DNA of 64,000 bases from Chitinophaga agri (GTDB lineage: Bacteria > Bacteroidota > Bacteroidia > Chitinophagales > Chitinophagaceae): contig NZ_CP048113.1 of the NCBI RefSeq assembly GCF_010093065.1, forward strand, positions 7,768,001-7,832,000, in the 5' to 3' direction. Under the pieces are notes generated by a model. The model did no database searches, had not been told where the DNA came from, and saw nothing but the letters and a program-made list of their open reading frames with translations. The stretch's first letter is position 1. Each line of letters begins with the position of its first letter. Of this stretch, positions 20,219 through 29,479 are shown one piece after another. A program made the position numbers and the translations under genes.

Positions 20219-22609
20219 TCAATACGCCCTTTGCTTTTCCTTCTCATTCATGAAGTTCCTTTGTCTGGGCGAAACTTTCGTACTGCCGAATCTGTAAGAT
20301 AAGGTCACTCTCAGGTTCCTGGTATCGTAGTAATTATCATAATGCTGCTGCACACCATTGACAACGGCATGAAGCTTTGCCTGGGTGGTCTTCAGTATAT
20401 CGCTTGCCAGTATTGCAGCATCCCACTTGTTACTGATTTTGTACCTGACAGCCACATTCACGTTATATCTTGGCGTTCTGCGAAATATGCCGGTGATCTG
20501 TGGTGAATAGTAGAAGAACGATAGCTGTGAACTGATCTTTTTACTGATCTTAAACGTATTATCCATGCTGAAATAGGCCACATAAACTTCATAGTTAGGT
20601 ACGATAGATGTGTCTCGCTGCCTGATATTTCTGTGATAGCCAGTAACGATAAAATTAGATTCGAGCCAGCTTACCTTACGGAAGGTATACACAGCAGTCA
20701 GGCCCACCGTGGATGTGTTGTAGAAATTCTGCATGGTATCTACCACTATCTTCGAGTTCTCATATGGTATCGCTGTCTGCGCTATCTGATCGTTACCAAA
20801 GTTTGTATATAGGGATAAATTCAGATTATTGTTATTGGAGTAGTTCAGCTCCAGATTGTGTGAAAAGGAAGGTAACAGATAAGGATTGCCTACAGCGTAA
20901 TAATACTGTGTGATATATCTTTCAAAAGGATTCAGACTGAGATAAGCTGGCCGGTCTATCCTGCGTCCATACCCGATTGAAAATATATGCTGGTCATTCA
21001 GTCTGTAAGATGAGTAAAAGGTCGGGAAAAGCTTCAGGTAGTCGTTCTTATAGGTACTTTCCAGTGTGTTGGAGATACCTTTGGTATGGGTGTTTTCTAT
21101 TCGCAGCCCACCTTTAAGCTCAAATTTTTCGCCCAGGGCCCGGCTTACCGAAACGAACACGGCGCCTGTATTCTCGGTGAATTCAAAGCTGTCTTTGTAG
21201 TCAAACAAGGTATCCGTTTTTGCGGCTACAGCTGCTGCGGATAGTTCATTCCTGTTATGCGAACTGGAATAACTTACACCATAATTCACTTCAAACTGTT
21301 GTATCTTATGTTCAACGTCGATGTTCAGTGATGTATTTCTGAACTGATTATCGCCTATATTCCGGGAGAACCATTCCCTGCCGCTCATGGGTAGTTCATC
21401 CGGACCATAGGTGCCTGAATTGAAATCCCTGAAGTTATTATTGTGGCTCCGGTAATAGTCCAGGTCTACGACAATGCGCTGACCATCCTTTCCGAGGGAA
21501 TAGGTTGAATTGAGGTTCAATGCCAGATTTTCTGTTTCAGCATGCTGGTGCCCGCTTCCGATAAGAGAGGAGTCTATATGTCCGCTTGTTTTTCCTTCTA
21601 TTCTTGTGGAAGTCTGATCATTGGCATGTGGACGGCTGTTATTGTAGAAGGCCTGTGCGCCAATGGTAAGCTTATCCGACATAGTATAGTCAGCCTGCAG
21701 CCTTGCATTATATAGTTTCGTATAATTTCTTCTGTTACTTTTGCTTTCCCAGTTTTGTGTGGCATAGAGGATCCGTGGTCGTTCTATGGAAGCACTTGAA
21801 CCTTCGGTCATGCTGGCATTTGTGGAAAGGGACAGTTTTCTTTTCTGATAGTTAAAGCCAAGGCCCAGGTTCCCGGTTGCATAAGTTGCCTGTGTATATA
21901 CTGACCTTATCGAAGCGCTCCAGTAGTCGTTGACCACCTTTTTCAGCTTTATATTCAGTAAGCCCGAATTGCCTTCCGCACTGTATTTGGAGGGCGGCAT
22001 TGTGATCACCTCTATACTTTCTATGTTGCCGGATGGAATACTTCTGAGGTAGGCAGCCAGGTCCTCACCGGATATCCGCAGCATCTTGTCGTTGACCATG
22101 ACCGAAACGCTCCCCTTGCCGATTATACCCAGTGCGCCGTTCTCTGCCATCACCATTGGCGTTACTTTCAGTACGTCCAGCGCATCACCACTTAAGGATG
22201 CCATACTATTATTTACATTGAAGACCAACCTGTCCACCTTACGTTCTATCAGGGGCTTTCTGCTATTGATTTCCACCTGTTTTAGTTCGGTCACGCTATG
22301 ACGCATGGTGATAACCAGTTCGCCTGCACTACCGGCACCCAGTGTCGTGTCAACGCTTTCAAAGCCGGTAAAGCTGCATTGCAGGCGGTACGTCGTGTTT
22401 GCTGGCAGGTCCCTGAATGCAAACACACCATTCTGATCTGACAAGGTATACTGCAACATCGCTGAGTCCCGGAATAGCTTAACAGTGACATATTCGAGCG
22501 GGCTATTTTCAGGGGTAACGATGCGCCCCTGAATACTTTGAGCGAGCAGGGAATCCGCCTGGAAAAGCAACAACAGCATGATAACAGAAACGTTTGCTAA
22601 AGTCTTCAT
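20219..22609 (-). CDS. Outer-membrane beta-barrel protein (TonB-receptor-like) of the RiPP cluster
   Basis: A 796-residue outer-membrane protein. A signal peptide ends near LLAQS, then comes a carboxypeptidase-regulatory domain (IQGRIVTPENSPLEYVTVKL). A degenerate plug (DALDVLKVTPMV; IRISGEDLAAYLRSIPSGNIESIEVITMPPSKYSAEG) and a barrel of the OMP_b-brl_3 type follow. It is much smaller than SusC and has no SusD partner. Its place behind the exporter and maturases suggests that it moves the finished peptide across the outer membrane, or takes it back up. Inference from context. Confidence 0.85.
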   Translation of the reverse strand: MKTLANVSVIMLLLLFQADSLLAQSIQGRIVTPENSPLEYVTVKLFRDSAMLQYTLSDQNGVFAFRDLPANTTYRLQCSFTGFESVDTTLGAGSAGELVITMRHSVTELKQVEINSRKPLIERKVDRLVFNVNNSMASLSGDALDVLKVTPMVMAENGALGIIGKGSVSVMVNDKMLRISGEDLAAYLRSIPSGNIESIEVITMPPSKYSAEGNSGLLNIKLKKVVNDYWSASIRSVYTQATYATGNLGLGFNYQKRKLSLSTNASMTEGSSASIERPRILYATQNWESKSNRRNYTKLYNARLQADYTMSDKLTIGAQAFYNNSRPHANDQTSTRIEGKTSGHIDSSLIGSGHQHAETENLALNLNSTYSLGKDGQRIVVDLDYYRSHNNNFRDFNSGTYGPDELPMSGREWFSRNIGDNQFRNTSLNIDVEHKIQQFEVNYGVSYSSSHNRNELSAAAVAAKTDTLFDYKDSFEFTENTGAVFVSVSRALGEKFELKGGLRIENTHTKGISNTLESTYKNDYLKLFPTFYSSYRLNDQHIFSIGYGRRIDRPAYLSLNPFERYITQYYYAVGNPYLLPSFSHNLELNYSNNNNLNLSLYTNFGNDQIAQTAIPYENSKIVVDTMQNFYNTSTVGLTAVYTFRKVSWLESNFIVTGYHRNIRQRDTSIVPNYEVYVAYFSMDNTFKISKKISSQLSFFYYSPQITGIFRRTPRYNVNVAVRYKISNKWDAAILASDILKTTQAKLHAVVNGVQQHYDNYYDTRNLRVTLSYRFGSTKVSPRQRNFMNEKEKQRAY

Positions 22610-22653
22610 AACAGGATATAGTAATTGTAGGGTTTTTCTTCGCTAGACAATTA

Positions 22654-22677
22654 TACTATTTTGAATATAAAGTAGTA
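22654..22677. promoter_or_regulatory. Operator-like dyad TACTATTTT-n6-AAAGTAGTA
   Basis: Nine-base arms match at eight positions and lie 45-68 bp upstream of the beta-barrel gene. The outer ACTAT/AGTA halves resemble the dyad at 18313-18329. It suggests a separate control point inside the cluster. Confidence 0.35.
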
Positions 22678-22706
22678 AAAAAATCTGATTCGGACATAAA
22701 AACCTA

Positions 22707-23027
22707 TCATATACCCTTTCTGTACTTTGCCAGTTCTTTCTCTTTATGTGTGGAAATGACACTATCTGAAGTGATGTAGGCGGAGCAGGCAAGCATGTAG
22801 CCTTCATTCAGTTCAGTTTCACTTAGTACGGTTTGTGGCGTGTGTCGTACGGAGCCTGAGGAAAGCTTGCATACACAGCTGGAGCAATCGCCTGTGCGAC
22901 AAAGGAACGGTAGTGTAACATCCGCATCTGCTGCGGCATTCAGAATAGATGTTCCATCGGCTACGTCAATCGTCAGATTGAGCCCCTTTTTATCATTGAC
23001 GAGCGTTAACTTATAAACTGTTGACAT
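22707..23027 (-). CDS. Plant-type [2Fe-2S] ferredoxin
   Basis: A 106-residue soluble electron carrier. Cys43, Cys48, Cys51 and Cys81 follow the C-x4-C-x2-C...C pattern (FLCRTGDCSSCVCK, YMLACSAY), as in chloroplast-type ferredoxins and reductase domains. In this cluster, 27 bp after the GlcNAc-transferase gene, it is well placed to donate electrons to the two radical SAM enzymes, whose [4Fe-4S] cluster must be reduced to cleave SAM. No ferredoxin reductase is encoded nearby. Confidence 0.9.
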   Translation of the reverse strand: MSTVYKLTLVNDKKGLNLTIDVADGTSILNAAADADVTLPFLCRTGDCSSCVCKLSSGSVRHTPQTVLSETELNEGYMLACSAYITSDSVISTHKEKELAKYRKGI

Positions 23028-23054
23028 GTTATAAAGCGGTTTAAGCGATTATGT

Positions 23055-24356
23055 TTATAGTACATGACATTTTTTAATGGCGAAGTTACCCAGACCGGCT
23101 ACAAAGTAAGGCATCCGGCCCCTGACCTTCCTGTTCCATCCGCCGGATGCGGAATGTAAAGACAGGCACCATGTGTCAGGCAGATGGCTGCAGGAAAAAC
23201 TAATGTCGAGCATGCAGTCGTCGGTCTGGGAATGTAGCATGCCGGCAATGTCATTTGCATCCAGGGACCTTTGATATACTTCCTGTTGATTGGCCACAAA
23301 TGTGATGGTGGCAGCATCATAATCATCTTTGACGAAAACGCGGCGGGGAATGCGCAGTACATTGTTGACACAGCAACAGAAACTTTCCTGCCATTCTTCC
23401 TGCGTATGGTATACCTGCGGATTGGGTGGAGGTAAGTGCTTCAGTGTATATTGCTGTACCTGTTTTTTGCACAGTAATATCCCGGCATAATGTTCATAGT
23501 CGCTCAGGGACCGTACGTTGCCGAGACCATATACACCCCAGTCATAATAGGATGATTGTTCCCCGCTTTCAAAGAATTTCCTTAACCTGTCCATGGCATG
23601 AATTTCAACGGCCTCGGTAGCCGCATGATCCTCCCAGTGCTTAGGGCTTTCCCGTCTCGAATAGTAGTGCCAGGTGATATTGAGATGTGGATGGAACAGG
23701 TCATACCCATGTGTATAGGCACGGACGGCCAGGTTAATTTCTTCTCCCATGAAATATAAGTGCGGGTCGTCGAGTATCTCCTGACAGAAGGCGCCAATCG
23801 AAAAGGTGAAGCCGCCGGCAAGGAAGCGTGCCGGCACAGGACCAGTAAGTGTTTCCCAGTCAGGGATCTGGGCTGGCCAGCCGATAGGAAAGACGCCGCT
23901 CCTGTCGAATTCCCGGAAAATGATCTGGTTTGGCGGTACATCTTCGTACTCAAAGCCGGCCGGATCAAAGTGAGGCGGATAAGTAGTCAGCACCGGTTTG
24001 GGATAACCCTGCTGCTGCAGGGACAACAGCATGTCTATCAATACCGTGTCCCAGTTCCGGATGAACCGCATATGAGAGTCAACCTGTAACGTGTATTCCT
24101 CTCCTTTATACTGCTGTTGTATAAGGTTCCTGGCCCAGCAAAGTCCGCCAGACTCATTGTAGGGGACATCGATGATATTGAACCGGCTGTCTGCGCGGTA
24201 CACGTCCAGTTCAGCATTAAAAACATCATCGGGGTGGTACTGATGACAGATCGTTATGCGCAGATTATCGGGCCGACCGGCTTTTTCCAGCAGGTCCCGA
24301 AGAGTGGAACCGAGCAGGAAATCCCTGTAAGCCGCGATTTGAACAAATATTAGCAT
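23055..24356 (-). CDS. GlcNAc-transferase of the Skp1-hydroxyproline type (PF11397-like)
   Basis: A 433-residue cytosolic glycosyltransferase. Marks of the family are the N-terminal MLIFVQIAAYRD and the ESGGLCWARNLIQQQYKGEEY segment. The metal-binding DSH triplet is Asp93-Ser94-His95 in QVDSHMRF, and the acceptor region includes GEEINLAVRAYTHGYD with a following HYYSR. The founding member adds GlcNAc to hydroxyproline of Skp1 in Dictyostelium. The neighbouring precursor core contains Pro-Pro plus many Ser, Thr and Tyr. The likely role here is glycosylation of that peptide; sugar and acceptor residue are not known. Confidence 0.82.
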   Translation of the reverse strand: MLIFVQIAAYRDFLLGSTLRDLLEKAGRPDNLRITICHQYHPDDVFNAELDVYRADSRFNIIDVPYNESGGLCWARNLIQQQYKGEEYTLQVDSHMRFIRNWDTVLIDMLLSLQQQGYPKPVLTTYPPHFDPAGFEYEDVPPNQIIFREFDRSGVFPIGWPAQIPDWETLTGPVPARFLAGGFTFSIGAFCQEILDDPHLYFMGEEINLAVRAYTHGYDLFHPHLNITWHYYSRRESPKHWEDHAATEAVEIHAMDRLRKFFESGEQSSYYDWGVYGLGNVRSLSDYEHYAGILLCKKQVQQYTLKHLPPPNPQVYHTQEEWQESFCCCVNNVLRIPRRVFVKDDYDAATITFVANQQEVYQRSLDANDIAGMLHSQTDDCMLDISFSCSHLPDTWCLSLHSASGGWNRKVRGRMPYFVAGLGNFAIKKCHVL

Positions 24357-24395
24357 TTTTATCCTTTTCTATGGTAAACAGCTCATTTCTCTGTC

Positions 24396-25697
24396 TTACG
24401 CTTCAATGATCAATTCATTCATACGCGTTTTCTGGTTCAGGTAGCTTAATATCAGCCGGTCCTCCATGTTATATTTAAAGGCAGGACATCCGCTTTGACC
24501 TTCCGCCCATTTTAAGCGGCAGCCACCACCGCAGACGGGCAGGAGATTACAGGTGTAACAGTCGGTATCGCCATTTTTTATTTCATGGACCCAGTTCCGG
24601 AATTGCGTATCGTGGGAGCGGAAAGGCTGACCTTCCAGCAGGTTACCCAACGTATTTGCACCTATGATAGCCGCAGTTGCAGCCGGCAGTGCGTTGCAGG
24701 AAAACAGATTACCCTGGAGGTCAACGGCAGCAGCTCCCTTGTCCACCGCTGCACAGGCTGTGAAAGTCCGGGCAGGTAGGATGCCCAGTATGAATCCCTG
24801 CTGAATAGCATAAAGCACGTATTCGATCTCGTACTCCGCTAACAGCGCTGCATCGGTCTGTCCATCTTCTGTCATCCCAAAGTGGAAGGTGACACGGTTT
24901 TGGGCATGGGCAGCAGCCAGTTTGTCGATGATATCTACCACCGCTTCCTGGCTGAATGTGTTAATATTGATCCGTATTTCGAAGATGATCCCCTCCTGTG
25001 GGAGGAATGGAAAACTGTTCAGAATATCCACGATGTTGGCGATCACCAGATGAGCGTTGGATGGCTGATCGTTTCCGCCGCCGTCCAGTGCTACATGATA
25101 GTTTTTGATGTTACAGCGGTAGAATAGTGTCTCAAATATCTCTTTGTGAAGGGAGGCGCCGTCACAGATCATAGCAGCGGTATACAGAACGGCGTAGCGG
25201 TCGGCCAGCATGCGGTTTAAGTCGGATAAATGAGCGATTGCCGGCAGATCCCTGGCGGGATCGCCCACATTCCAGATCACATTAAAAGCTTTGTATTTTT
25301 TAGAACGGAGCTGATTTTCGGTATAATGGGCCAATGCTTCCCTGACCGGGTCGCCCATCGATTCATTTCCCTGCTTTGGTGTACAGGAGGAACAACCGGA
25401 CCGGCATGCCGCTGAAGTATTTATAAACAGGGAAAAGTTATCATGATACAGATCATTCCCGTCTAATATAGCTGCGAGTTCATCCCGTTCCGGCGGTACA
25501 AGTATGCTGACATGCTCCAGTTCTTTTCTGATGCCGTTATCCACCCGGTCAATGCAGCCATTCACCAGGTGGTGGAAAATGGATTCGCTCACCACAACGG
25601 TAACATTACTGATACATGAATAAATAATCCTTTGCGCGTCTGCACCTTCTTCACCATCATTCAGTGAGGTGCTGATGATATATTTTGAGAGCTTCAT
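24396..25697 (-). CDS. Radical SAM/SPASM protein, second paralogue with degenerate GGEP motif
   Basis: A 433-residue protein related to the maturase at 29480-30850 along its length, with similar N-termini (KLSKYI) and SPASM ends. The SAM-cluster cysteines are kept as C-x3-C-x2-C (Cys98, Cys102, Cys105), but the aromatic residue before the third Cys is Ser. The GGEP motif that binds the SAM amino group reads VGDP at 144-147. All seven SPASM cysteines remain: 315, 334, 380, 383, 389, 393 and 404. It may be a weakly active or specialised maturase, or a non-catalytic partner like the pseudo-rSAM proteins of GG-Bacteroidales systems. Its start overlaps the HlyD-like gene by ATGA. Confidence 0.85.
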   Translation of the reverse strand: MKLSKYIISTSLNDGEEGADAQRIIYSCISNVTVVVSESIFHHLVNGCIDRVDNGIRKELEHVSILVPPERDELAAILDGNDLYHDNFSLFINTSAACRSGCSSCTPKQGNESMGDPVREALAHYTENQLRSKKYKAFNVIWNVGDPARDLPAIAHLSDLNRMLADRYAVLYTAAMICDGASLHKEIFETLFYRCNIKNYHVALDGGGNDQPSNAHLVIANIVDILNSFPFLPQEGIIFEIRININTFSQEAVVDIIDKLAAAHAQNRVTFHFGMTEDGQTDAALLAEYEIEYVLYAIQQGFILGILPARTFTACAAVDKGAAAVDLQGNLFSCNALPAATAAIIGANTLGNLLEGQPFRSHDTQFRNWVHEIKNGDTDCYTCNLLPVCGGGCRLKWAEGQSGCPAFKYNMEDRLILSYLNQKTRMNELIIEA

Positions 25698-26206
25698 CGT
25701 TTGATCAGTTTTCTAAACATGGATACGAATACCTTTTCTTTAGCTGTTGTGACGTCGATGCTTACCTGCATTCCTTCCGAAGGATGTAACAGCCTGTTGT
25801 TGTGCAGGCGCAGATCTTCGCCGCTACCGGCTACCTTCAGCGACAGAAGCGTGGCGTTACCGGCAGTCCATAGAGAGTCGATGGTCGCCGCTAGTGATCC
25901 GGCGCTGACAGCGTTGTTTCCCAGGATAGTCACAGATGCCTGGTTACCACGCTGCAGGCTATGTTGCGGCGTTATATTCAGGGAGAATACCAGTAGCTGA
26001 CTATCGTGTTGAGACCGCCGGGATACAAATGCTGCCAGCAGCTGCTCCTTTGTTTGTAACTGGATCCTGTTCATTAGGATCAACGCTGCGGCGATGATCA
26101 GCACAATGAGGGTATTGCCCCAGTTCACAATGAAATGGGGAGGTTTGTTCATTACTTCCTGAACTTCATGACTCCTGACTTCGTACTTTGTTTTCAGTTC
26201 TGACAC
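25694..26206 (-). CDS. Short HlyD-like membrane-fusion adaptor
   Basis: A single-pass inner-membrane protein with a transmembrane segment NTLIVLIIAAALILMNRI preceded by YEVRSHEVQEVMNKPP. That prelude is typical of HlyD-type adaptors beside C39 exporters in this phylum. At about 170 residues it is far shorter than usual (over 400): the long periplasmic coiled coil is missing and only a barrel-like part (GNQASVTILGN) remains. The best start is GTG at 26204-26206, 10 bp after the exporter stop; an ATG at 26254 would overlap the exporter by 38 bp. It should link the ABC exporter to the envelope. Confidence 0.72.
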   Translation of the reverse strand: MSELKTKYEVRSHEVQEVMNKPPHFIVNWGNTLIVLIIAAALILMNRIQLQTKEQLLAAFVSRRSQHDSQLLVFSLNITPQHSLQRGNQASVTILGNNAVSAGSLAATIDSLWTAGNATLLSLKVAGSGEDLRLHNNRLLHPSEGMQVSIDVTTAKEKVFVSMFRKLIKR

Positions 26207-26216
26207 GATAAATATT

Positions 26217-28439
26217 TTAATCTCCCAATTCGAGTTGATTCCGTACCAGCTCAAAATATTTGCCCTTCGCCTTTGTCAGTGTTTCGTGATTCCCTATTTC
26301 GGCTATTTCACCTTTATCCAGCACTACGATCTGATCGGCCTGCTTTACTGTACTTAGGCGATGCGCGATAATGACCACGGTTTTATTTTTGAAAAACGCA
26401 TGCAGGTGGTCCATGATGACCTTTTCATTATTTGCATCCAGGCTGCTGGTGGCCTCATCAAAGAAGAGGTAATCAGGATTTTTATACACAGCGCGTGCTA
26501 TCAGGATACGCTGTCGTTGTCCGCCACTGATACCCACCCCGGACAATCCGATCTTGGTAGTATATCCGGAAGGCGTACTTTCGATGAAATCTTTCAGATT
26601 GGATACCCTTACAGCCAGTTCCATTTTAGTTTCGTCTATCTCATTTCCATCCAGGGCAATGTTCTTGGCGATGGTATCGTGAAAGATATAGCCGTCCTGC
26701 ATTACGGTGCCGCATTGTCCGCGCCACATTCGTGGAGAAAGCTCCGCCAGGTCCTTACTACCCACTGATATATTTCCGGTGACCGGCTGATAGAAATTCA
26801 GCAGTAATTTCATCAGGGTCGTTTTCCCGCTGCCACTGGTGCCAACAATGGCAGTCACCTTCGCTTTCGGTATACAGAGATTGATGTTTTTCAGTACAAA
26901 AGGGGAATTAGGTCCTTCGTACTGGAATGAGAGGTTGCGAAGGTGCAGGTCTTCCTGCAACATGTACGCGCCGTTTTTCTTGTCTTTGACAATGTCTTCC
27001 TCATCCTGTTTGCTGTGTATTTCCTGCAGCCTGCCCATGCTGAGCTTCGCATCCTGGGCGGCCCGAATGAGGCTTACCAGCTGTTCGATCGGTGAGGTGG
27101 TTTGTCCGATGATGTAGGATATACTGAGTAACTGGCCGATAGTCATATTGCCTTTTATCGCCTCGCTGGCTGCAAAGAAGGAGATGAGTATATTTTTCAG
27201 GTGCATGACGAAGGCCATCCCCGTTCGCTGATACTGTTCGAGCGCCAGGCTCTTTATATTCAGTTTAAAGTCTTTTACCTGCAGTTGTTCCCATTCCCAG
27301 CGTTTGGGTGTTTCGCTGCCATAGAGTTTTATTTCCTGCATACCAGTGATCATCTCATACAGTTTGTCCTGGTTTTCCCGGCTGCGGGCGAACCGCTTAT
27401 AATCCATGTCCCTTCTTTTTTTCTGAAACAACAATATCCACAGGATACCGGCCATACTGAAGGAAAGGAACAGCAGGAGGATCTTAAGATCATAGATCGC
27501 CAGCACGACTGTGAACACAATAATGTTGATGAGCGAAAACAGTGATGTCAGGACGTTCCCTGTGAGGAAGTTTTCGATGCGATGGTGGTCGTTGATACGC
27601 TGTGCAATATCACCGACGGCCTTTGAATCGAAATACCTGATTGGCAGCTTTAGCAGTTTGACGAGGAAATCGGAAATAATGCTAAGACTGATGCGGGTGT
27701 TAATGTGTAGTAGCAGCCATGAACGGACCAGCTCTATACCAATGTTTCCCATAGACAGGAAAAGCTGTGACAGCAGTACGATATATATCACCGATATGTT
27801 TTTCTCAGCGACACCCTGGTCGATGAGGATCTGCGAAGCAAAGGGAAGAAGCAGTGAAATAAAGCTGGCGGCCATCATACCCAGTACCAGCTGGGCAATA
27901 TGCCGCCTGAAGGGCGTAAGGTAACGCAGCAGGAATCCATACCCTTCCTTATTTTCACTGACTGCTTCACGGGAATAGAAGTTAGGGGTGGGCTCCAGTA
28001 ACAGGGCCAATCCTCTTTCATTGTAGGTGGACACCCAGCCTTTGTAAAAAGTATCATGGTCGATCTTCACAATGCCATGTGCAGGATCCGCGATCACGAA
28101 TTCATCGGTTGTCGCATTTTTCCGTAGCTGGCTGATAATAGAATTCCCTTTCGGTTTCACATCTGACAAGACAACGAAATGATCATGGTTCCAGTGAAGG
28201 ATGCAGGGGAGTGGACAATCGGACACGAGTTTCTTATAGCTGAGCTTTACCATCAGCGTTCTAAAACCCAGTTTTTCTGCCGCATCATTTATACTGAGCA
28301 GGCTTACACCGTCTTTCCCCAGATAGCATATCTCACGCAGGTACTCCAGGGAATAACTTTTGCCATAGTAGTCCGCCACCATTTTCAGGCAGGCAGGTGC
28401 ACAGTCCATTATATCATGCTGCATCGAAAATTTAAACAT
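26217..28439 (-). CDS. Peptidase-containing ABC exporter (C39 bacteriocin-type)
   Basis: A 740-residue inner-membrane protein that should cut the leader after Gly-Gly and export the core. The N-terminal C39 peptidase has Cys13 in MQHDIMDCAPACL, His87 in HWNHDHFVVL and Asp118 in IADPAHG. A six-helix ABC membrane domain follows (about 165-460). The nucleotide-binding domain has Walker A GTSGSGKTTL from 533, signature SGGQ at 638-641, Walker B YLFFDE ending at 662 and His693 in IIAHRLS. It starts 6 bp after the helical protein. The precursor's double-glycine leader fits this peptidase. Confidence 0.95.
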   Translation of the reverse strand: MFKFSMQHDIMDCAPACLKMVADYYGKSYSLEYLREICYLGKDGVSLLSINDAAEKLGFRTLMVKLSYKKLVSDCPLPCILHWNHDHFVVLSDVKPKGNSIISQLRKNATTDEFVIADPAHGIVKIDHDTFYKGWVSTYNERGLALLLEPTPNFYSREAVSENKEGYGFLLRYLTPFRRHIAQLVLGMMAASFISLLLPFASQILIDQGVAEKNISVIYIVLLSQLFLSMGNIGIELVRSWLLLHINTRISLSIISDFLVKLLKLPIRYFDSKAVGDIAQRINDHHRIENFLTGNVLTSLFSLINIIVFTVVLAIYDLKILLLFLSFSMAGILWILLFQKKRRDMDYKRFARSRENQDKLYEMITGMQEIKLYGSETPKRWEWEQLQVKDFKLNIKSLALEQYQRTGMAFVMHLKNILISFFAASEAIKGNMTIGQLLSISYIIGQTTSPIEQLVSLIRAAQDAKLSMGRLQEIHSKQDEEDIVKDKKNGAYMLQEDLHLRNLSFQYEGPNSPFVLKNINLCIPKAKVTAIVGTSGSGKTTLMKLLLNFYQPVTGNISVGSKDLAELSPRMWRGQCGTVMQDGYIFHDTIAKNIALDGNEIDETKMELAVRVSNLKDFIESTPSGYTTKIGLSGVGISGGQRQRILIARAVYKNPDYLFFDEATSSLDANNEKVIMDHLHAFFKNKTVVIIAHRLSTVKQADQIVVLDKGEIAEIGNHETLTKAKGKYFELVRNQLELGD

Positions 28440-28445
28440 ATAGTA

Positions 28446-29474
28446 CTATATTATTGCAGATAACGGCCTTAAGGCATCGATCTGTGCAACTGATAGCTTC
28501 AGTGCTTTTTCCTGATATATTCTGATATTATCTTTTAGTGATGCCGATAGCAGATCACCGGCATTTTGATGGTTGAGTAAAGCCGACAGTACAAAATATT
28601 GAAGAGATGCCGGGACTTCTTCATGGAATATGTTGGCATTAATGGCCATGTCCAGTCCTTCTTCTTCTTTCCCTTCAGATATCAGCAGGAAAATTTCCAG
28701 TGCCTTCACCGTATCAGGTGCTATTAGCTCGTTATAGGCGATGTCCATATTCGCGAAGACGGACAGCAGGAAAGGATGCTGAAAGAAACTACCACTTTCG
28801 GGATTGGCCAGCGCTTTAAAGATAAGTCCGTTGAAGAACAGGTCCAGGATGGAACGGAGCTGGTTTTGTGAAGCCAGCACGTCAGAGAACGGGAACTCGA
28901 AAGTTTCTTTCGCGTTACTCAGCAAATAGCGCATTACTTCCCGTCCATAGCGGGCTGACTCGTCGTATCTGCCGGCATTGAAATACACGCGGGAGGTGTT
29001 CAGATATTGTTCGATCTTCATAAACATGCCGTCGCGGAAACCGTGACCGATGAGAAAATCTATATTGTCCAGTAATACCAGCATGTATTTCTCCGCATTG
29101 TCATAATCATGCCGGAGATAGTAATGGTAGTAGGCCATTACGGGATTGAATATGCTTTGCAGGGAATGATATTCCAGCGCAAGGTCTTGATTCAGCCGGT
29201 TATATTGTTCCCCGATCTTATCAACGAAATAGGTAGCCACATTGTGTTCTTTTGCCCTGCATACCCTTAGCAGCTTCTGGCTGATGCAGTAGCAGTAGGT
29301 ATAGTGTTCCCTTTCCGGCAATTCTTTGATAACATATTCGAGGAGTGCATAGAATATGTGCCCATTGTCGAAGTTATTACTTTTGGAAGCAACCTGGCCC
29401 GGAGGCTCTTTTTCCGGCGCAGGGGCATAGTCTTCGAAAAGTTGCAGATAGTCTACGATTCTGGATGCGTTCAT
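28446..29474 (-). CDS. Unrecognised helical (TPR-like) protein of the RiPP cluster
   Basis: A 342-residue cytosolic protein, almost entirely alpha-helical by composition, with repeated helix pairs (NAEKYMLVLLDNIDFLI; TSRVYFNAGRYDESARYGREVM). No signal peptide, membrane helix, cysteine cluster or catalytic motif was found. It lies 5 bp after the first radical SAM gene and 6 bp before the exporter, so it is tightly coupled to both. A role as scaffold, leader-binding or substrate-delivery protein is conceivable, but nothing in the sequence proves it. Confidence 0.75.
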   Translation of the reverse strand: MNASRIVDYLQLFEDYAPAPEKEPPGQVASKSNNFDNGHIFYALLEYVIKELPEREHYTYCYCISQKLLRVCRAKEHNVATYFVDKIGEQYNRLNQDLALEYHSLQSIFNPVMAYYHYYLRHDYDNAEKYMLVLLDNIDFLIGHGFRDGMFMKIEQYLNTSRVYFNAGRYDESARYGREVMRYLLSNAKETFEFPFSDVLASQNQLRSILDLFFNGLIFKALANPESGSFFQHPFLLSVFANMDIAYNELIAPDTVKALEIFLLISEGKEEEGLDMAINANIFHEEVPASLQYFVLSALLNHQNAGDLLSASLKDNIRIYQEKALKLSVAQIDALRPLSAII

Positions 29475-29479
29475 AGTTG

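Noticed and set aside
20219..22609. The 796-residue barrel as a SusC-type receptor
   Set aside because: It is too short, has a degenerate plug and has no SusD partner.
23582..23968. 128-codon frame overlapping the GlcNAc-transferase gene
   Set aside because: Same-strand out-of-frame shadow of a gene with clear family motifs.
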